Positions 26,739-35,547 of a DNA stretch of 64,000 bases are shown here, piece after piece. This DNA comes from Streptomyces omiyaensis (GTDB taxonomy: Bacteria > Actinomycetota > Actinomycetes > Streptomycetales > Streptomycetaceae). The first letter of the stretch is position 1. Every line of letters begins with the position of its first letter. The position numbers were made by a program, and so were the translations under genes. Below the pieces are notes generated by a model. It saw only the letters and a program-made list of their open reading frames with translations. It was not told where the DNA came from and did no database searches. The DNA lies in contig NZ_BMVV01000008.1 in the NCBI RefSeq assembly GCF_014650895.1, positions 124,001 through 188,000 of the forward strand, written 5' to 3'.

Positions 26739-27718
26739 AGCCAGTCGCGCCGCTTGAAGAGGCGGTACAGCCCCATCTCGATCCCCGCCATCAGCACGAT
26801 CACCGCCGGGTACGACCACGTCCAGTGCAGCTCCGGCATGTGGTCGAAGTTCATGCCGTAGATCCCCGCGACCATCGTCGGCACCGCCGCCATCGCCGCC
26901 CAGGCCGAGATCTTCCGCATGTCGTCGTTCTGCCGCACCCCCATCTGCGCGAGGTGCGCCGACAGCACGTCCGACAGCAGCCGGTCCAGGCCCTCCACCT
27001 GCTCGTTGGCCCGGAGCAGGTGGTCGTTGACGTCCCGGAAGAAGGGCTGCGACTCCTCGTTCACGAAGGGCACGGACCCCGCCTGCAGCCGGGCCGTCGG
27101 GCCCGCCAGCGGTCCCGAGGCCCGCCGGAACTCCAGCACCTGGCGCTTGGCCGTGTAGATCCGCTCCGCCGTGTTCGCCGTCCCCGTCCCGCCCGGCGCG
27201 AAGACGTCGGCCTCCAGCTCCTCCAGGTCCACCTGGAGCTCGCCCGCCACGTCCAGGTAGTGGTCCACCACGGCGTCGCTCACCGCGTAGAGCACCGCCG
27301 TCGGGCCGTGCCGGAGCACCTCCGGGTGGGTCTCCAGGCGCTTGCGCACGGCCGCCAGCGGCGCGCCCTCGCCGTGCCGGACCGTCACCACGAAGGAGTC
27401 GCCGAGGAAGAGCATCAGCTCCCCGGAGGAGACCCGGTCGCTCTCCGGCTCGTAGACGACCGGCTTCAGCACCACGAAGAGCGAGTCGTCGTAGACCTCC
27501 AGCTTGGGCCGCTGGTGCGCCTTCAGCGCGTCCTCGACCGCCAGCGGGTGCAGCGCGAACTCGGAGGCCACGTGGTCGAACTCGGCCTCCGAGGGCTCGT
27601 AGAGGCCCACCCACAGAAAGGCGTGCCCGGAGGTCCGGGCCTCGGCCAGCGCGCGCGAGAGATCGCCGCCGCACTCCGTGCGGCGGCCGTCGCGGTACAG
27701 GGCGGAGTCGACGATCAC
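26735..27718 (-). CDS. corA: CorA family magnesium/cobalt channel
   Basis: 327-aa channel of the CorA family. A long cytoplasmic alpha/beta funnel domain is followed by two C-terminal membrane helices; the selectivity motif YGMNF (GMN) lies between them at about residue 284, and the basic tail LFKRRDWL is typical. The GTG at 27718 is chosen because the sequence is then collinear with CorA N-termini; an upstream ATG adds a basic stretch with no support. It is a homopentamer in characterised relatives. Divergent from the histidine phosphatase. Confidence 0.92.
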   Translation of the reverse strand: MIVDSALYRDGRRTECGGDLSRALAEARTSGHAFLWVGLYEPSEAEFDHVASEFALHPLAVEDALKAHQRPKLEVYDDSLFVVLKPVVYEPESDRVSSGELMLFLGDSFVVTVRHGEGAPLAAVRKRLETHPEVLRHGPTAVLYAVSDAVVDHYLDVAGELQVDLEELEADVFAPGGTGTANTAERIYTAKRQVLEFRRASGPLAGPTARLQAGSVPFVNEESQPFFRDVNDHLLRANEQVEGLDRLLSDVLSAHLAQMGVRQNDDMRKISAWAAMAAVPTMVAGIYGMNFDHMPELHWTWSYPAVIVLMAGIEMGLYRLFKRRDWL

Positions 27719-27855
27719 GCGCCGTATTCTCCCTCCGGGTGGGCGGTTCCGCACGCGCGCCTACCCGCCGCGGACCGCCCCACACGCGCGTGCGCCGTGA
27801 TCCCCGGGCTCGTGGCCCGCCGGCCTCTCCGGGACCGTCCCGCGCGCGTGCGCCG

Positions 27856-27861
27856 TAGGCT
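27856..27861 (+). promoter_or_regulatory. Leaderless -10 element of the phosphatase gene
   Basis: TAGGCT followed by 7 nt and the ATG at 27869; no ribosome site. Confidence 0.5.
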
Positions 27862-27868
27862 GACCGCC

Positions 27869-28558
27869 ATGGCCACCCTGATCCTCGTCCGGCACGGACG
27901 CTCCACCGCCAACACCTCAGGGCTGCTCGCCGGGCGCACGCCGGGCGTGGCGCTCGACGAGCGCGGAGCCGCCCAGGCCGCCGCGCTGCCCGCCCGGCTC
28001 GCCGGGATCCCGCTCGCCGCCGCGGTCTCCAGCCCGCTCCAGCGCTGCCGTCAGACCCTCCAGCCCCTCCTGGAGGCCCGCCCGGGCCTCCCGCTCCACG
28101 TGGAGGAGCGGGTCGACGAGTGCGACTACGGGGACTGGTCGGGCCGCAAGCTCGCCGAGCTGGCCGGGGAACCGCTGATGGAGGTCGTCCAGGCGCACGC
28201 CTCCGCCGCCTCCTTCCCCGGCGGCGAGTCCCTGCGCGCGATGCAGTCCAGGGCCGTCGAGGCGGTCCGCGACTGGAACGCCCGGATCGACGCCGAGCAC
28301 GGCGAGGACGCCGTCTACGTCCTGTGCTCCCACGGCGACATCATCAAGTCCCTCGTCGCCGACGCCCTCGGCCTCCACCTCGACCTCTTCCAGCGGATCC
28401 ACGTCGACCCCTGCTCGCTCACGGTGATCCGCTACACCCGGCTGCGGCCCTTCCTGGTCCGCCTCGGCGACACCGGCGACCTCGACGCGCTGATCCCCCG
28501 GGAGAACGCCGGCACCGGCGGGGCGGCCGAGGTCGGCGGTGGTGCGGGCGCACCGTGA
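27869..28558 (+). CDS. Histidine phosphatase, MSMEG_4193-type (trio member 1)
   Basis: 229-aa phosphoglycerate-mutase-superfamily enzyme. The catalytic LVRHGRS is at residues 6-12; the acid/base region is VDECDYGDWSGR and the second His is in VLCSHGDIIK. It belongs to the actinobacterial subgroup typified by MSMEG_4193, known as part of a three-gene system with a DUF3090 protein and a PI-kinase-like protein, both present directly downstream. A phosphatase opposing the kinase-like protein is inferred; the substrate is unknown. The C-terminus is a Gly/Ala tail. Confidence 0.9.
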   Translation: MATLILVRHGRSTANTSGLLAGRTPGVALDERGAAQAAALPARLAGIPLAAAVSSPLQRCRQTLQPLLEARPGLPLHVEERVDECDYGDWSGRKLAELAGEPLMEVVQAHASAASFPGGESLRAMQSRAVEAVRDWNARIDAEHGEDAVYVLCSHGDIIKSLVADALGLHLDLFQRIHVDPCSLTVIRYTRLRPFLVRLGDTGDLDALIPRENAGTGGAAEVGGGAGAP

Positions 28559-28625
28559 TCCTTCCGCGCAGTAGGGTGGACTCGCCGTTGCAGTAAGACA
28601 GTCGACAGTCAAGGGAGCCGGGAGA

Positions 28626-29216
28626 GTGTCCCGTCAGGTGTTCCTGTACGACCCACCGGAGCGGTTCGTCGCCGGCACGGTCGGGCTGCCTGGCCGCAGG
28701 ACGTTCTTCCTCCAGGCCTCCGCGTCCGGCCGGGTCACCAGCGTCTCCCTGGAGAAGTCCCAGGTGGCCGCATTGGCCGAGCGCATCGACGAACTCCTCG
28801 ACGAGGTGCTGCGCCGCACCGGGGGCAACGCCCCGGTGCCCGCCGTCGCCCCCGTCGACGTCGCCGACACCGCCCCCCTCGACACCCCCGTGGAGGAGGA
28901 GTTCCGGGTCGGCACCATGGCGCTCGCCTGGGACGGCGAGGAGCAGCGCATGATCGTCGAGGCCCAGGCCCTCGTCGAACTCGACGTGGACTCCGAGGAG
29001 GACCTCGCCGCGGCCGAGGAGCGGATGCTCCAGGACGAGGAGAACGGTCCGCCGATGCTCCGCGTCCGGCTCAGCGGCGCCCAGGCCCGGGCCTTCGCCA
29101 AGCGGGCCCTGGACGTCGTCAACGCCGGCCGCCCGCCGTGCCCCCTGTGCAGCCTCCCGCTGGACCCGGAGGGCCACGTCTGCCCGCGCCAGAACGGATA
29201 CCGCCGCGGAGCATGA
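28626..29216 (+). CDS. DUF3090 family protein (trio member 2)
   Basis: 196-aa protein of the actinobacterial DUF3090 family (RQVFLYDPPERFVAGTVGLPG at the N-terminus). The C-terminus carries a zinc-ribbon-like cluster CPLCSLPLDPEGHVCPRQNG with CxxC and a third Cys. GTG start with GGGAG upstream. Its last 4 nt overlap the kinase-like gene (ATGA), so the two are translationally coupled. No function is established. Between a phosphatase and a kinase-like protein it could be an adaptor or the target (inference). Confidence 0.9.
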   Translation: MSRQVFLYDPPERFVAGTVGLPGRRTFFLQASASGRVTSVSLEKSQVAALAERIDELLDEVLRRTGGNAPVPAVAPVDVADTAPLDTPVEEEFRVGTMALAWDGEEQRMIVEAQALVELDVDSEEDLAAAEERMLQDEENGPPMLRVRLSGAQARAFAKRALDVVNAGRPPCPLCSLPLDPEGHVCPRQNGYRRGA

Positions 29217-30016
29217 GCAGCCCCGAGTTCCCGACGGACACCGAGCTGCTCGCCCGTGGTGAGCTGACCGTGCGCGGGCAGGTCCGCGAGGCCTCCAACG
29301 CGGTGCTCTACTGCACGGTCGCGCACGAGGGCCGGGAGGCCGCCTGCGTCTACAAGCCGGTCGCGGGGGAGCGCCCGCTCTGGGACTTCCCCGACGGCAC
29401 CCTCGCCGAGCGGGAGGTCGCCGCCTACGAGCTCTCCGAGGCCACCGGCTGGGGCCTGGTCCCGCCCACGGTGCTGCGGGACGGCCCGTACGGCGAGGGC
29501 ATGGTCCAGCTGTGGGTCGAGGCCGACCCGGAGGCCCGGCTGCTCGCCCTCACCGAGGACGAGGAGCCGGGCGAGGGCTGGAAGGCCATCGGCCCCGCCG
29601 AGGTGGGGGAGGGGCGCACCGCGCTCCTCGTCCACGCCGACACCCCCGCCCTGCGCCGGCTCGCCGTCCTGGACGCGGTGATGAACAACGGCGACCGCAA
29701 GGGCGGTCATCTGCTCCCCGCTCCCGACGGCCGCCTCTACGGCATCGACCACGGGGTCTCCTTCCACGTCGAGGACAAGCTGCGCACCCTGCTGTGGGGC
29801 TGGGCGGGCCAGGAGCTGCCAGGCGAGGCCACCGCCGTCCTCGCGGGCCTGGGCCGCGCGCTGGCCCCCGGAGCGCCGCTCGCCACCCGGCTGGCGGAAC
29901 TGCTCACGCCCGCCGAGGTGTCGGCCGTACGGGAACGGGTCGGGGCGCTGCTGGCCTCCGGGCGGCATCCGGAACCCTCCGGGCAGTGGCCCCCGATCCC
30001 CTGGCCTCCCGTCTAG
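29213..30016 (+). CDS. SCO1664-family PI3/4-kinase-like protein (trio member 3)
   Basis: 267-aa protein with distant similarity to phosphatidylinositol 3/4-kinases. The kinase-like elements are CVYKPV (candidate ATP-binding Lys, about residue 46), the catalytic-loop-like [11 protein letters not shown] (about 157-167) and the metal-binding-like [10 protein letters not shown] (DFG equivalent IDHG). Translation is coupled to DUF3090. Family members are nearly restricted to actinobacteria and co-occur with mycothiol biosynthesis; mshC follows 148 bp later. Activity and substrate are unproven. Confidence 0.88.
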   Translation: MSSPEFPTDTELLARGELTVRGQVREASNAVLYCTVAHEGREAACVYKPVAGERPLWDFPDGTLAEREVAAYELSEATGWGLVPPTVLRDGPYGEGMVQLWVEADPEARLLALTEDEEPGEGWKAIGPAEVGEGRTALLVHADTPALRRLAVLDAVMNNGDRKGGHLLPAPDGRLYGIDHGVSFHVEDKLRTLLWGWAGQELPGEATAVLAGLGRALAPGAPLATRLAELLTPAEVSAVRERVGALLASGRHPEPSGQWPPIPWPPV

Positions 30017-30152
30017 GGACCGCACGGTTTCGGCCACCCCCTCCGAGGGCCTCCCGCACCCCTGGGGGGTATGCACACACCTCGCTCACCCGCAAGAGCG
30101 CACGATCGGACAAGATTCCGGATCCGGTTCGTATCCGAAACAGCTGTCCGGT

Positions 30153-30158
30153 TACGCT
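30153..30158 (+). promoter_or_regulatory. Leaderless -10 element of mshC
   Basis: TACGCT followed by 6 nt and the ATG at 30165; no ribosome site. It suggests that mshC has its own promoter in addition to read-through from the trio. Confidence 0.45.
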
Positions 30159-30164
30159 CGGGTC

Positions 30165-31394
30165 ATGCATGCCTGGCCCGCTTCCGAGGTCCCCGCCCTT
30201 CCCGGCAAGGGCCGCGACCTCAGGATCCACGACACCGCGACCGGCGGACGAGTGACCCTCGCCCCCGGTCCCGTCGCCCGTATCTACGTCTGCGGCATCA
30301 CGCCGTACGACGCGACCCACATGGGTCACGCGGCGACCTACAACGCGTTCGACCTCGTGCAGCGCGTGTGGCTCGACACCAAGCGGCAGGTGCACTACGT
30401 CCAGAACGTCACGGACGTGGACGACCCGCTCCTGGAGCGCGCCCTGCGCGACGGCGTCGACTGGACCGCTCTCGCCGAGCGCGAGACCTCCCTCTTCCGC
30501 GAGGACATGACCGCCCTGCGGATGCTCCCCCCGCGCCACTACGTCGGCGCGGTCGAGTCGATACCCTCCATCATCCCGCTGGTGGAGCGGCTCCGGGACT
30601 CCGGCGCGGCCTACGAGCTCGACGGCGACGTCTACTTCTCCGTCGAGGCCGACCCGCACTTCGGGGAGGTCTCCCACTACGACACCGAGCTGATGCGGCA
30701 CCTCTCGGCGGAGCGCGGCGGCGACCCCGACCGCCCCGGCAAGAAGAACCCGCTGGACCCGATGCTGTGGATGGCCGCCCGCGAGGGCGAGCCGAGCTGG
30801 GACGGCGGCAGCCTCGGCCCCGGCCGCCCCGGCTGGCACATCGAGTGCGTCGCCATCGCCCTCGACCACCTCGGCATGGGCTTCGACGTGCAGGGCGGAG
30901 GCTCCGACCTGATCTTCCCGCACCACGAGATGGGCGCCTCGCACGCCCAGGCCCTCACCGGCGAGTTCCCCATGGCCAAGGCGTACGTGCACGCCGGCAT
31001 GGTGGCCCTGCACGGCGAGAAGATGTCCAAGTCCAAGGGCAACCTGGTCTTCGTCTCCGCGCTCCGCCGCGAGGGCGTCGACCCGGCCGCCGTCCGGCTC
31101 GCCCTGCTCGCCCACCACTACCGTGCCGACTGGGAGTGGACCGACCGGGTCCTCCAGGACGCCGTCGACCGCCTCGACCGCTGGCGCGCCGCGGTCTCCC
31201 GGCCCGACGGCCCGTCCGCCGACGCCCTGGTCGAGGAGGTCCGCGCGGCCCTCTCCGACGACCTGGACGCCCCGGCGGCGCTCGCCGCGGTCGACCGCTG
31301 GGCCGCCCGCCAGGAGGCGGACGGCGGCACCGACGAGTCCGCCCCCGGTCTCGTCTCCCGCACGGTCGACGCGTTGCTCGGCGTCGCGCTCTAG
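30165..31394 (+). CDS. mshC: Cysteine:GlcN-Ins ligase MshC (mycothiol biosynthesis)
   Basis: 409-aa class I aminoacyl-tRNA-synthetase-like ligase that joins cysteine to glucosaminyl-inositol with ATP, the third enzymatic step of mycothiol synthesis. The zinc/cysteine-binding start [19 protein letters not shown] includes the HIGH-type motif; [14 protein letters not shown] and KMSKSKGN are the later signatures. It lacks the C-terminal anticodon-binding extension of CysRS, which separates MshC from the tRNA synthetase. Length is normal for MshC. Followed by a strong terminator. Confidence 0.95.
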   Translation: MHAWPASEVPALPGKGRDLRIHDTATGGRVTLAPGPVARIYVCGITPYDATHMGHAATYNAFDLVQRVWLDTKRQVHYVQNVTDVDDPLLERALRDGVDWTALAERETSLFREDMTALRMLPPRHYVGAVESIPSIIPLVERLRDSGAAYELDGDVYFSVEADPHFGEVSHYDTELMRHLSAERGGDPDRPGKKNPLDPMLWMAAREGEPSWDGGSLGPGRPGWHIECVAIALDHLGMGFDVQGGGSDLIFPHHEMGASHAQALTGEFPMAKAYVHAGMVALHGEKMSKSKGNLVFVSALRREGVDPAAVRLALLAHHYRADWEWTDRVLQDAVDRLDRWRAAVSRPDGPSADALVEEVRAALSDDLDAPAALAAVDRWAARQEADGGTDESAPGLVSRTVDALLGVAL

Positions 31395-31418
31395 CGGTTT
31401 CCGGAAAATCCGGCAGAA

Positions 31419-31466
31419 GACGGAAGGAGGGAGGGCCCGCACGTGCGGGCCCTCCCTCCTTCCGTC
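31419..31466. terminator. Bidirectional terminator between mshC and PAC2 genes
   Basis: 24-bp perfectly self-complementary stem centred at 31442/31443, between convergent genes; a smaller CCGGA-AAA-TCCGG hairpin precedes it at 31401-31413. Confidence 0.85.
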
Positions 31467-31473
31467 ACCGCCC

Positions 31474-32607
31474 TCAGTCCTCGTCGCCCGTCTCGGGCTC
31501 CCCGGCCCGGTCGGGCCGCCCGGCCTCCCGCTCCGGCGCGGCTCCCGCCTCCGGTCCCGGTGCGGCCTCGGGTCCCGGTGCGGTCTCCGGTCCCGGCGCG
31601 GTCTCCGGTCCCGTCCCGGCTTCCGGTCCGGTCCCCTGCTCCTGCGCGGACTCCGGCTCGGGTCCCGGCTTCGGCGGGCGGGCCCTGCCGCCGCCCGGAT
31701 CCCGCAGGTACGAGGTGTCACCGCTCTCGGTGGCCAGCCCCGGACCGGCGCCCGCCGGCCCCGCGCCCGGATCGCGCCGGCGCAGATAGCGCTCGAACTC
31801 CCGGGCGATGGCCTCGCCGGACGCCTCCGGAAGCTCGGCGGTGTCCCGGGCCTCCTCCAGCGTCTGCACGTACTCGGCGACCTCGCTGTCCTCGGCCGCC
31901 AGCTGGTCCACCCCCACCTGCCAGGCCCGCGCGTCCTCGGGCAGCTCCCCCAGCGGGATCCGCAGGCCGATCAGGTCCTCCAACCGGTTGAGCAGCGCCA
32001 GCGTCGCCTTCGGGTTGGGCGGCTGCGACACGTAGTGCGGCACGGCCGCCCACAGGCTCACCGCCGGCACGCCCGCGTGGGTGCACGCCTCCTGGAGGAT
32101 GCCGACGATGCCCGTGGGGCCCTCGTACCGGGTCTCCTCCAGGTCCATCGTCCGCGCCAGGTCCGGGTCGGAGGTGACCCCGCTGACCGGCACCGGGCGG
32201 GTGTGCGGGGTGTCGCCGAGCAGCGCGCCGAGGATCACCACCATCTCCACGCCCAGCTCGTGCGCGAAGCCCAGCAGCTCGTTGCAGAAGGAGCGCCAGC
32301 GCATCGACGGTTCGATGCCCCGGACCAGGACCAGGTCGCGCGGTTTGTCGCCGCCGATCCGGACCACGGAGAGCCGGGTCGTGGGCCAGGTGATCTTCCG
32401 GACGCCGTTCTCCAGGAACACCGTCGGGCGGTTGACCTGGAAGTCGTAGTAGTCCTCGGCGTCGAGCGCCGCGAAGACCTCGCCCTTCCATTCCCGGTCC
32501 AGATGAGCGACCGCGGTGGAGGCGGCGTCGCCGGCGTCGTTCCAGCCCTCGAACGCGGCCACCATGACCGGGTCGATCAGCTCGGGTACCCCCTCGAGCT
32601 CGATCAC
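31474..32607 (-). CDS. PAC2 family protein with Pro/Glu repeat tail
   Basis: 377-aa protein of the PAC2 (proteasome assembly chaperone 2) superfamily. The conserved core covers residues 1-275: VPELIDPVMVAAFEGWNDAGDA, ALLGDTPHTRPVPVSG and SLWAAVPHYVSQPPNPKA are family blocks. The last 90 residues are disordered, with GPETAPGPE-type repeats. The GTG at 32607 follows AAGGAGG. Eukaryotic PAC2 helps assemble 20S proteasomes; the bacterial role is unknown, and the Pup-proteasome genes in this window make the link worth testing. Confidence 0.88.
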   Translation of the reverse strand: MIELEGVPELIDPVMVAAFEGWNDAGDAASTAVAHLDREWKGEVFAALDAEDYYDFQVNRPTVFLENGVRKITWPTTRLSVVRIGGDKPRDLVLVRGIEPSMRWRSFCNELLGFAHELGVEMVVILGALLGDTPHTRPVPVSGVTSDPDLARTMDLEETRYEGPTGIVGILQEACTHAGVPAVSLWAAVPHYVSQPPNPKATLALLNRLEDLIGLRIPLGELPEDARAWQVGVDQLAAEDSEVAEYVQTLEEARDTAELPEASGEAIAREFERYLRRRDPGAGPAGAGPGLATESGDTSYLRDPGGGRARPPKPGPEPESAQEQGTGPEAGTGPETAPGPETAPGPEAAPGPEAGAAPEREAGRPDRAGEPETGDED

Positions 32608-32749
32608 CCAGCGCCTCCTTCTTCGAAGTTCGTGTCGTACGGACCAACCTTACGGCTTCCCGGTCGTCCGGCCGCAGTTCCCGGACGCGCCCGAGAACCC
32701 GCGCGGCGCTGATCGACTACCCACGAACGAGGCCTCGCACACGGGTCCG

Positions 32750-33811
32750 TCACACCTCCCAGAGGGTGCTCGGCGCCTCCTTGCGCAGCACCGGCGCGAT
32801 CTCCTCGGCGAACCGCTCCAGGGTCTCGGTCTGCTCGGCCGTCGACTGTCCGAAACCGTCCACCGTCACCGACTGGAGGTCATGCCCGTAGTGGGCGTGG
32901 AAACCGAGGATCTTCTCCGCGATCTGCTCCGGGGACCCGATGAGCTGCGGGCCGCCCGCGACGGCCTCCTCGATCGTGCGGAACGGGGTGTTGTAGCCGG
33001 CCCTGCCCTCCAGGTGCGGCCGGAAGCTCTGCGCCACCTTCGCCTCGTACAGCTCCTTGTAGCGGCGCACGGCCTGCTCGGGGGTGTCCGCGATGAGCAG
33101 CCCGCCCGAACCGGCCGCCACGCGCGCGTGCGCCGGATCGTGTCCGTACGCCTCGAACCTCTCGCGGTAGTGGGCGATGAGCCGCGCGTACGCCCCGAGC
33201 GGCTGGATCGCGTTGGCGGTGAAGAGCGGATCGCCGTGGCGGGCGGCGAGTTCGGGGGAGTGCAGGCTGGTGGCCGAGCCGTGCCAGATCCGCGGCGGAC
33301 CGGCGTACGGCCGGGGGATCGTCGTGACGCCCCGGAGCGGCGGCCGGGAGTCCCCGTCCCAGTCGACGTCCTCCTCCGTCCAGAGCCGGCGCAGGAGCTC
33401 GTACTTCTCCTTCTGGAGCTCCCACTGCCGCTCCTCGTCGAGGCCGAAGAGGTCGAAGTGCCCGGCCTCCGCCCCCTTGCCGACGACGAGTTCGAGCCGC
33501 CCGCGCGAGAGCTGGTCGAGGGTCGCGTAGTCCTCGGCGACCCGGACCGGGTCGAGGATCGCGACCACGGTGACGCCGGTGAGGAGCCGGATCCGGGAGG
33601 TGCGGGCGGCGAGCGCGGCGAGCAGCACGGTCGGCGCCGAGGAGAGGAAGGGCCCGGCGTGTCGCTCGCCGATCGCGTACGCGTCGAAGCCGAGCCGTTC
33701 GGCGGCCTCGCCGAGCGCCACGACCTGCTCCAACCGGTCGGCCGCGGAGGGAAGTCCACCGGTGAGCGGGTGCGGGGAGTGGGGGACGATCGAGAGCACC
33801 TGAAACTTCAT
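32750..33811 (-). CDS. LLM class flavin-dependent oxidoreductase
   Basis: 353-aa luciferase-fold enzyme. It has AIGERHAGPFLSSAPTVLLA near the N-terminus, the RIRLLTGVTVVAILDPVRVAEDYATLDQLS core that positions FMN, and GSPEQIAEKILGFHAHYG near the C-terminus. This is the FMN-linked branch related to alkanal monooxygenase-like proteins, distinct from the F420 protein at 24637. The ATG at 33811 starts at the first beta strand. Single gene between convergent-side glp and PAC2 genes. Substrate unknown. Confidence 0.87.
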   Translation of the reverse strand: MKFQVLSIVPHSPHPLTGGLPSAADRLEQVVALGEAAERLGFDAYAIGERHAGPFLSSAPTVLLAALAARTSRIRLLTGVTVVAILDPVRVAEDYATLDQLSRGRLELVVGKGAEAGHFDLFGLDEERQWELQKEKYELLRRLWTEEDVDWDGDSRPPLRGVTTIPRPYAGPPRIWHGSATSLHSPELAARHGDPLFTANAIQPLGAYARLIAHYRERFEAYGHDPAHARVAAGSGGLLIADTPEQAVRRYKELYEAKVAQSFRPHLEGRAGYNTPFRTIEEAVAGGPQLIGSPEQIAEKILGFHAHYGHDLQSVTVDGFGQSTAEQTETLERFAEEIAPVLRKEAPSTLWEV

Positions 33812-33920
33812 GTCCCCACTCTGCGCGCCGAGTGTTGCGGCGGCGTGGCCGCCGCGTGGCACGCGCGCGGGAGGGGCGGCCCCTCCCTCCCCGGAGAAGA
33901 CCGCCCCTCCCGCGCGGGGG

Positions 33921-35531
33921 TCACCGCTTCGCGCGCAGCATCGCCTCGACCTCGGTGCGGATCCCGTCCGTGGCGAGGCCGCGGATGGTCAGGGTGGTGC
34001 GGCGGCGCAGCACGTCGTCGGCCGTCTCGGCCCACTCGTGGTCGCGGGCGTAGGCGACCTGCGCCCAGATCTCCGGGGCGTCCGGGTGGATCCGGCGGGC
34101 CAGCTCGGGGTTCTCGTTCGCCATCCGGGCGATGTCGAAGGAGAGCGAGCCGTAGTGGGTGGCCAGGTGCTTGGCGGTGTCGGCGGCCATCCGCGGGCCG
34201 GGGGCCGGACCGTCGACGAGCAGCCGGTGGGCGACCGCGTTCGGGTTGGCGATGCCGGGGAGCGGCAGCCGCTTCGGGAGCGTGGAGACCGACTCGTAGT
34301 CCTCGCCCAGCGGGTGGCCGGGGAGCGCCTCCAGCTTCTTCATGATGGTGCGGCCGATGTGGCGGAAGGTGGTCCACTTGCCGCCCGCGACCGACAGCAT
34401 CCCGCCGCGGCCCTCGGTGACGACCGTCTCCCGCTTGGCCTTGGAGGTGTCGCCGGGTCCGCCCGGCAGCACCCGCAGACCGGCGAAGGCGTAGGTGATG
34501 AGGGAGCGGTCGAGCTGCTGGTCGCGGATGGAGAAGGCGGCCTCGTCCAGGATCTGAGCGGTGTCCTTCTCGGTGACCGAGACCTCGCCGGGGTCGCCCT
34601 CGTACTCCTCGTCGGTGGTGCCGAGCAGGAGCATGTCCTCCCAGGGGAGGGCGAAGGTGATCCGGTACTTGTCGATCGGGGTGGCGAGCGCGGCCTTCCA
34701 CGGGGCGGTCCGCTTGAGGACCAGGTGGGCGCCCTTGGAGAGGCGGATGGAGGGGGCCGCGTTCGGGTCCTCCATCCGGCGCAGGTGGTCGACCCAGGGG
34801 CCGGTGGCGTTGAGGACGAGCCGCGCGGTGACGCCGAACTCCTCGCCGGACATGCGGTCCCTGAGCTCGGCCCCGGTGACCCGGCCGCGGGTGAAGCGGA
34901 GCCCGGTGACCTCGGCGTGGTTGAGGACGACGGCGCCGGCCTCGACGGCCGCGCGGACCGTCATGAGCGCCATGCGGGCGTCGTTCATCTGGTCGTCGCC
35001 GTAGACGGCGACGGCCTTGAGGTCGTCGGTGCGCAGCTCGGGCACGTCCTGGGCCGCCTTGGCGGGGGAGAGGAGGTGGCCGACCCCGTCGCCGAAGGCG
35101 GAGAGCGCGGAGTAGGCGAAGACGCCGGCGCCCAGCTTGGCGGCGCCGTGCGGGCCGCCCTTGTAGACGGGCAGGTAGAAGGTGAGCGGGTTGGACAGGT
35201 GGGGGGCGACCTGCCGGGAGACGGCGCGCCGCTCGAAGTGGTTCTCGGCGACGAGCTTCACGGCACCGGTCTGCAGGTAGCGCAGGCCGCCGTGGAGGAG
35301 CTTGGAGGAGGCCGAGGAGGTGGCGCCGGCGAAGTCGCCGGCGTCCACCAGGGCCACCCGCAGACCGGACTGCGCGGCGTGCCAGGCGGTGGAGATGCCC
35401 AGGATGCCGCCGCCGATCACCAGGAGGTCGTACGTCGCCTTGGCAAGCTGCTCTCTGGTCTCGGCGCGGGTCGGAAGCGAGCCGGCGGCCGGGTGCGTCC
35501 CGAGGGCGGGAACGGTCTGCGGGGTGGTCAT
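33921..35531 (-). CDS. glpD: Glycerol-3-phosphate dehydrogenase/oxidase
   Basis: 536-aa FAD-dependent enzyme that oxidises glycerol 3-phosphate to dihydroxyacetone phosphate at the membrane. The FAD motif is LLVIGGGILGISTAWHAAQSGL; the family blocks SSKLLHGGLRYLQ, GLRVLPGG and VAGGKWTTFRHIG follow. The C-terminal DUF-type domain (residues about 400-530) is typical of GlpD. It starts 16 nt after the glpK stop with a GAGGAG ribosome site. Last gene of glpF-glpK-glpD, presumably under GylR. Confidence 0.95.
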   Translation of the reverse strand: MTTPQTVPALGTHPAAGSLPTRAETREQLAKATYDLLVIGGGILGISTAWHAAQSGLRVALVDAGDFAGATSSASSKLLHGGLRYLQTGAVKLVAENHFERRAVSRQVAPHLSNPLTFYLPVYKGGPHGAAKLGAGVFAYSALSAFGDGVGHLLSPAKAAQDVPELRTDDLKAVAVYGDDQMNDARMALMTVRAAVEAGAVVLNHAEVTGLRFTRGRVTGAELRDRMSGEEFGVTARLVLNATGPWVDHLRRMEDPNAAPSIRLSKGAHLVLKRTAPWKAALATPIDKYRITFALPWEDMLLLGTTDEEYEGDPGEVSVTEKDTAQILDEAAFSIRDQQLDRSLITYAFAGLRVLPGGPGDTSKAKRETVVTEGRGGMLSVAGGKWTTFRHIGRTIMKKLEALPGHPLGEDYESVSTLPKRLPLPGIANPNAVAHRLLVDGPAPGPRMAADTAKHLATHYGSLSFDIARMANENPELARRIHPDAPEIWAQVAYARDHEWAETADDVLRRRTTLTIRGLATDGIRTEVEAMLRAKR

Positions 35532-35547
35532 CTCGGTCTACTCCTCG

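Noticed and set aside
30165..31394. Cysteinyl-tRNA synthetase
   Set aside because: The C-terminal anticodon-binding extension is missing and the length fits MshC.
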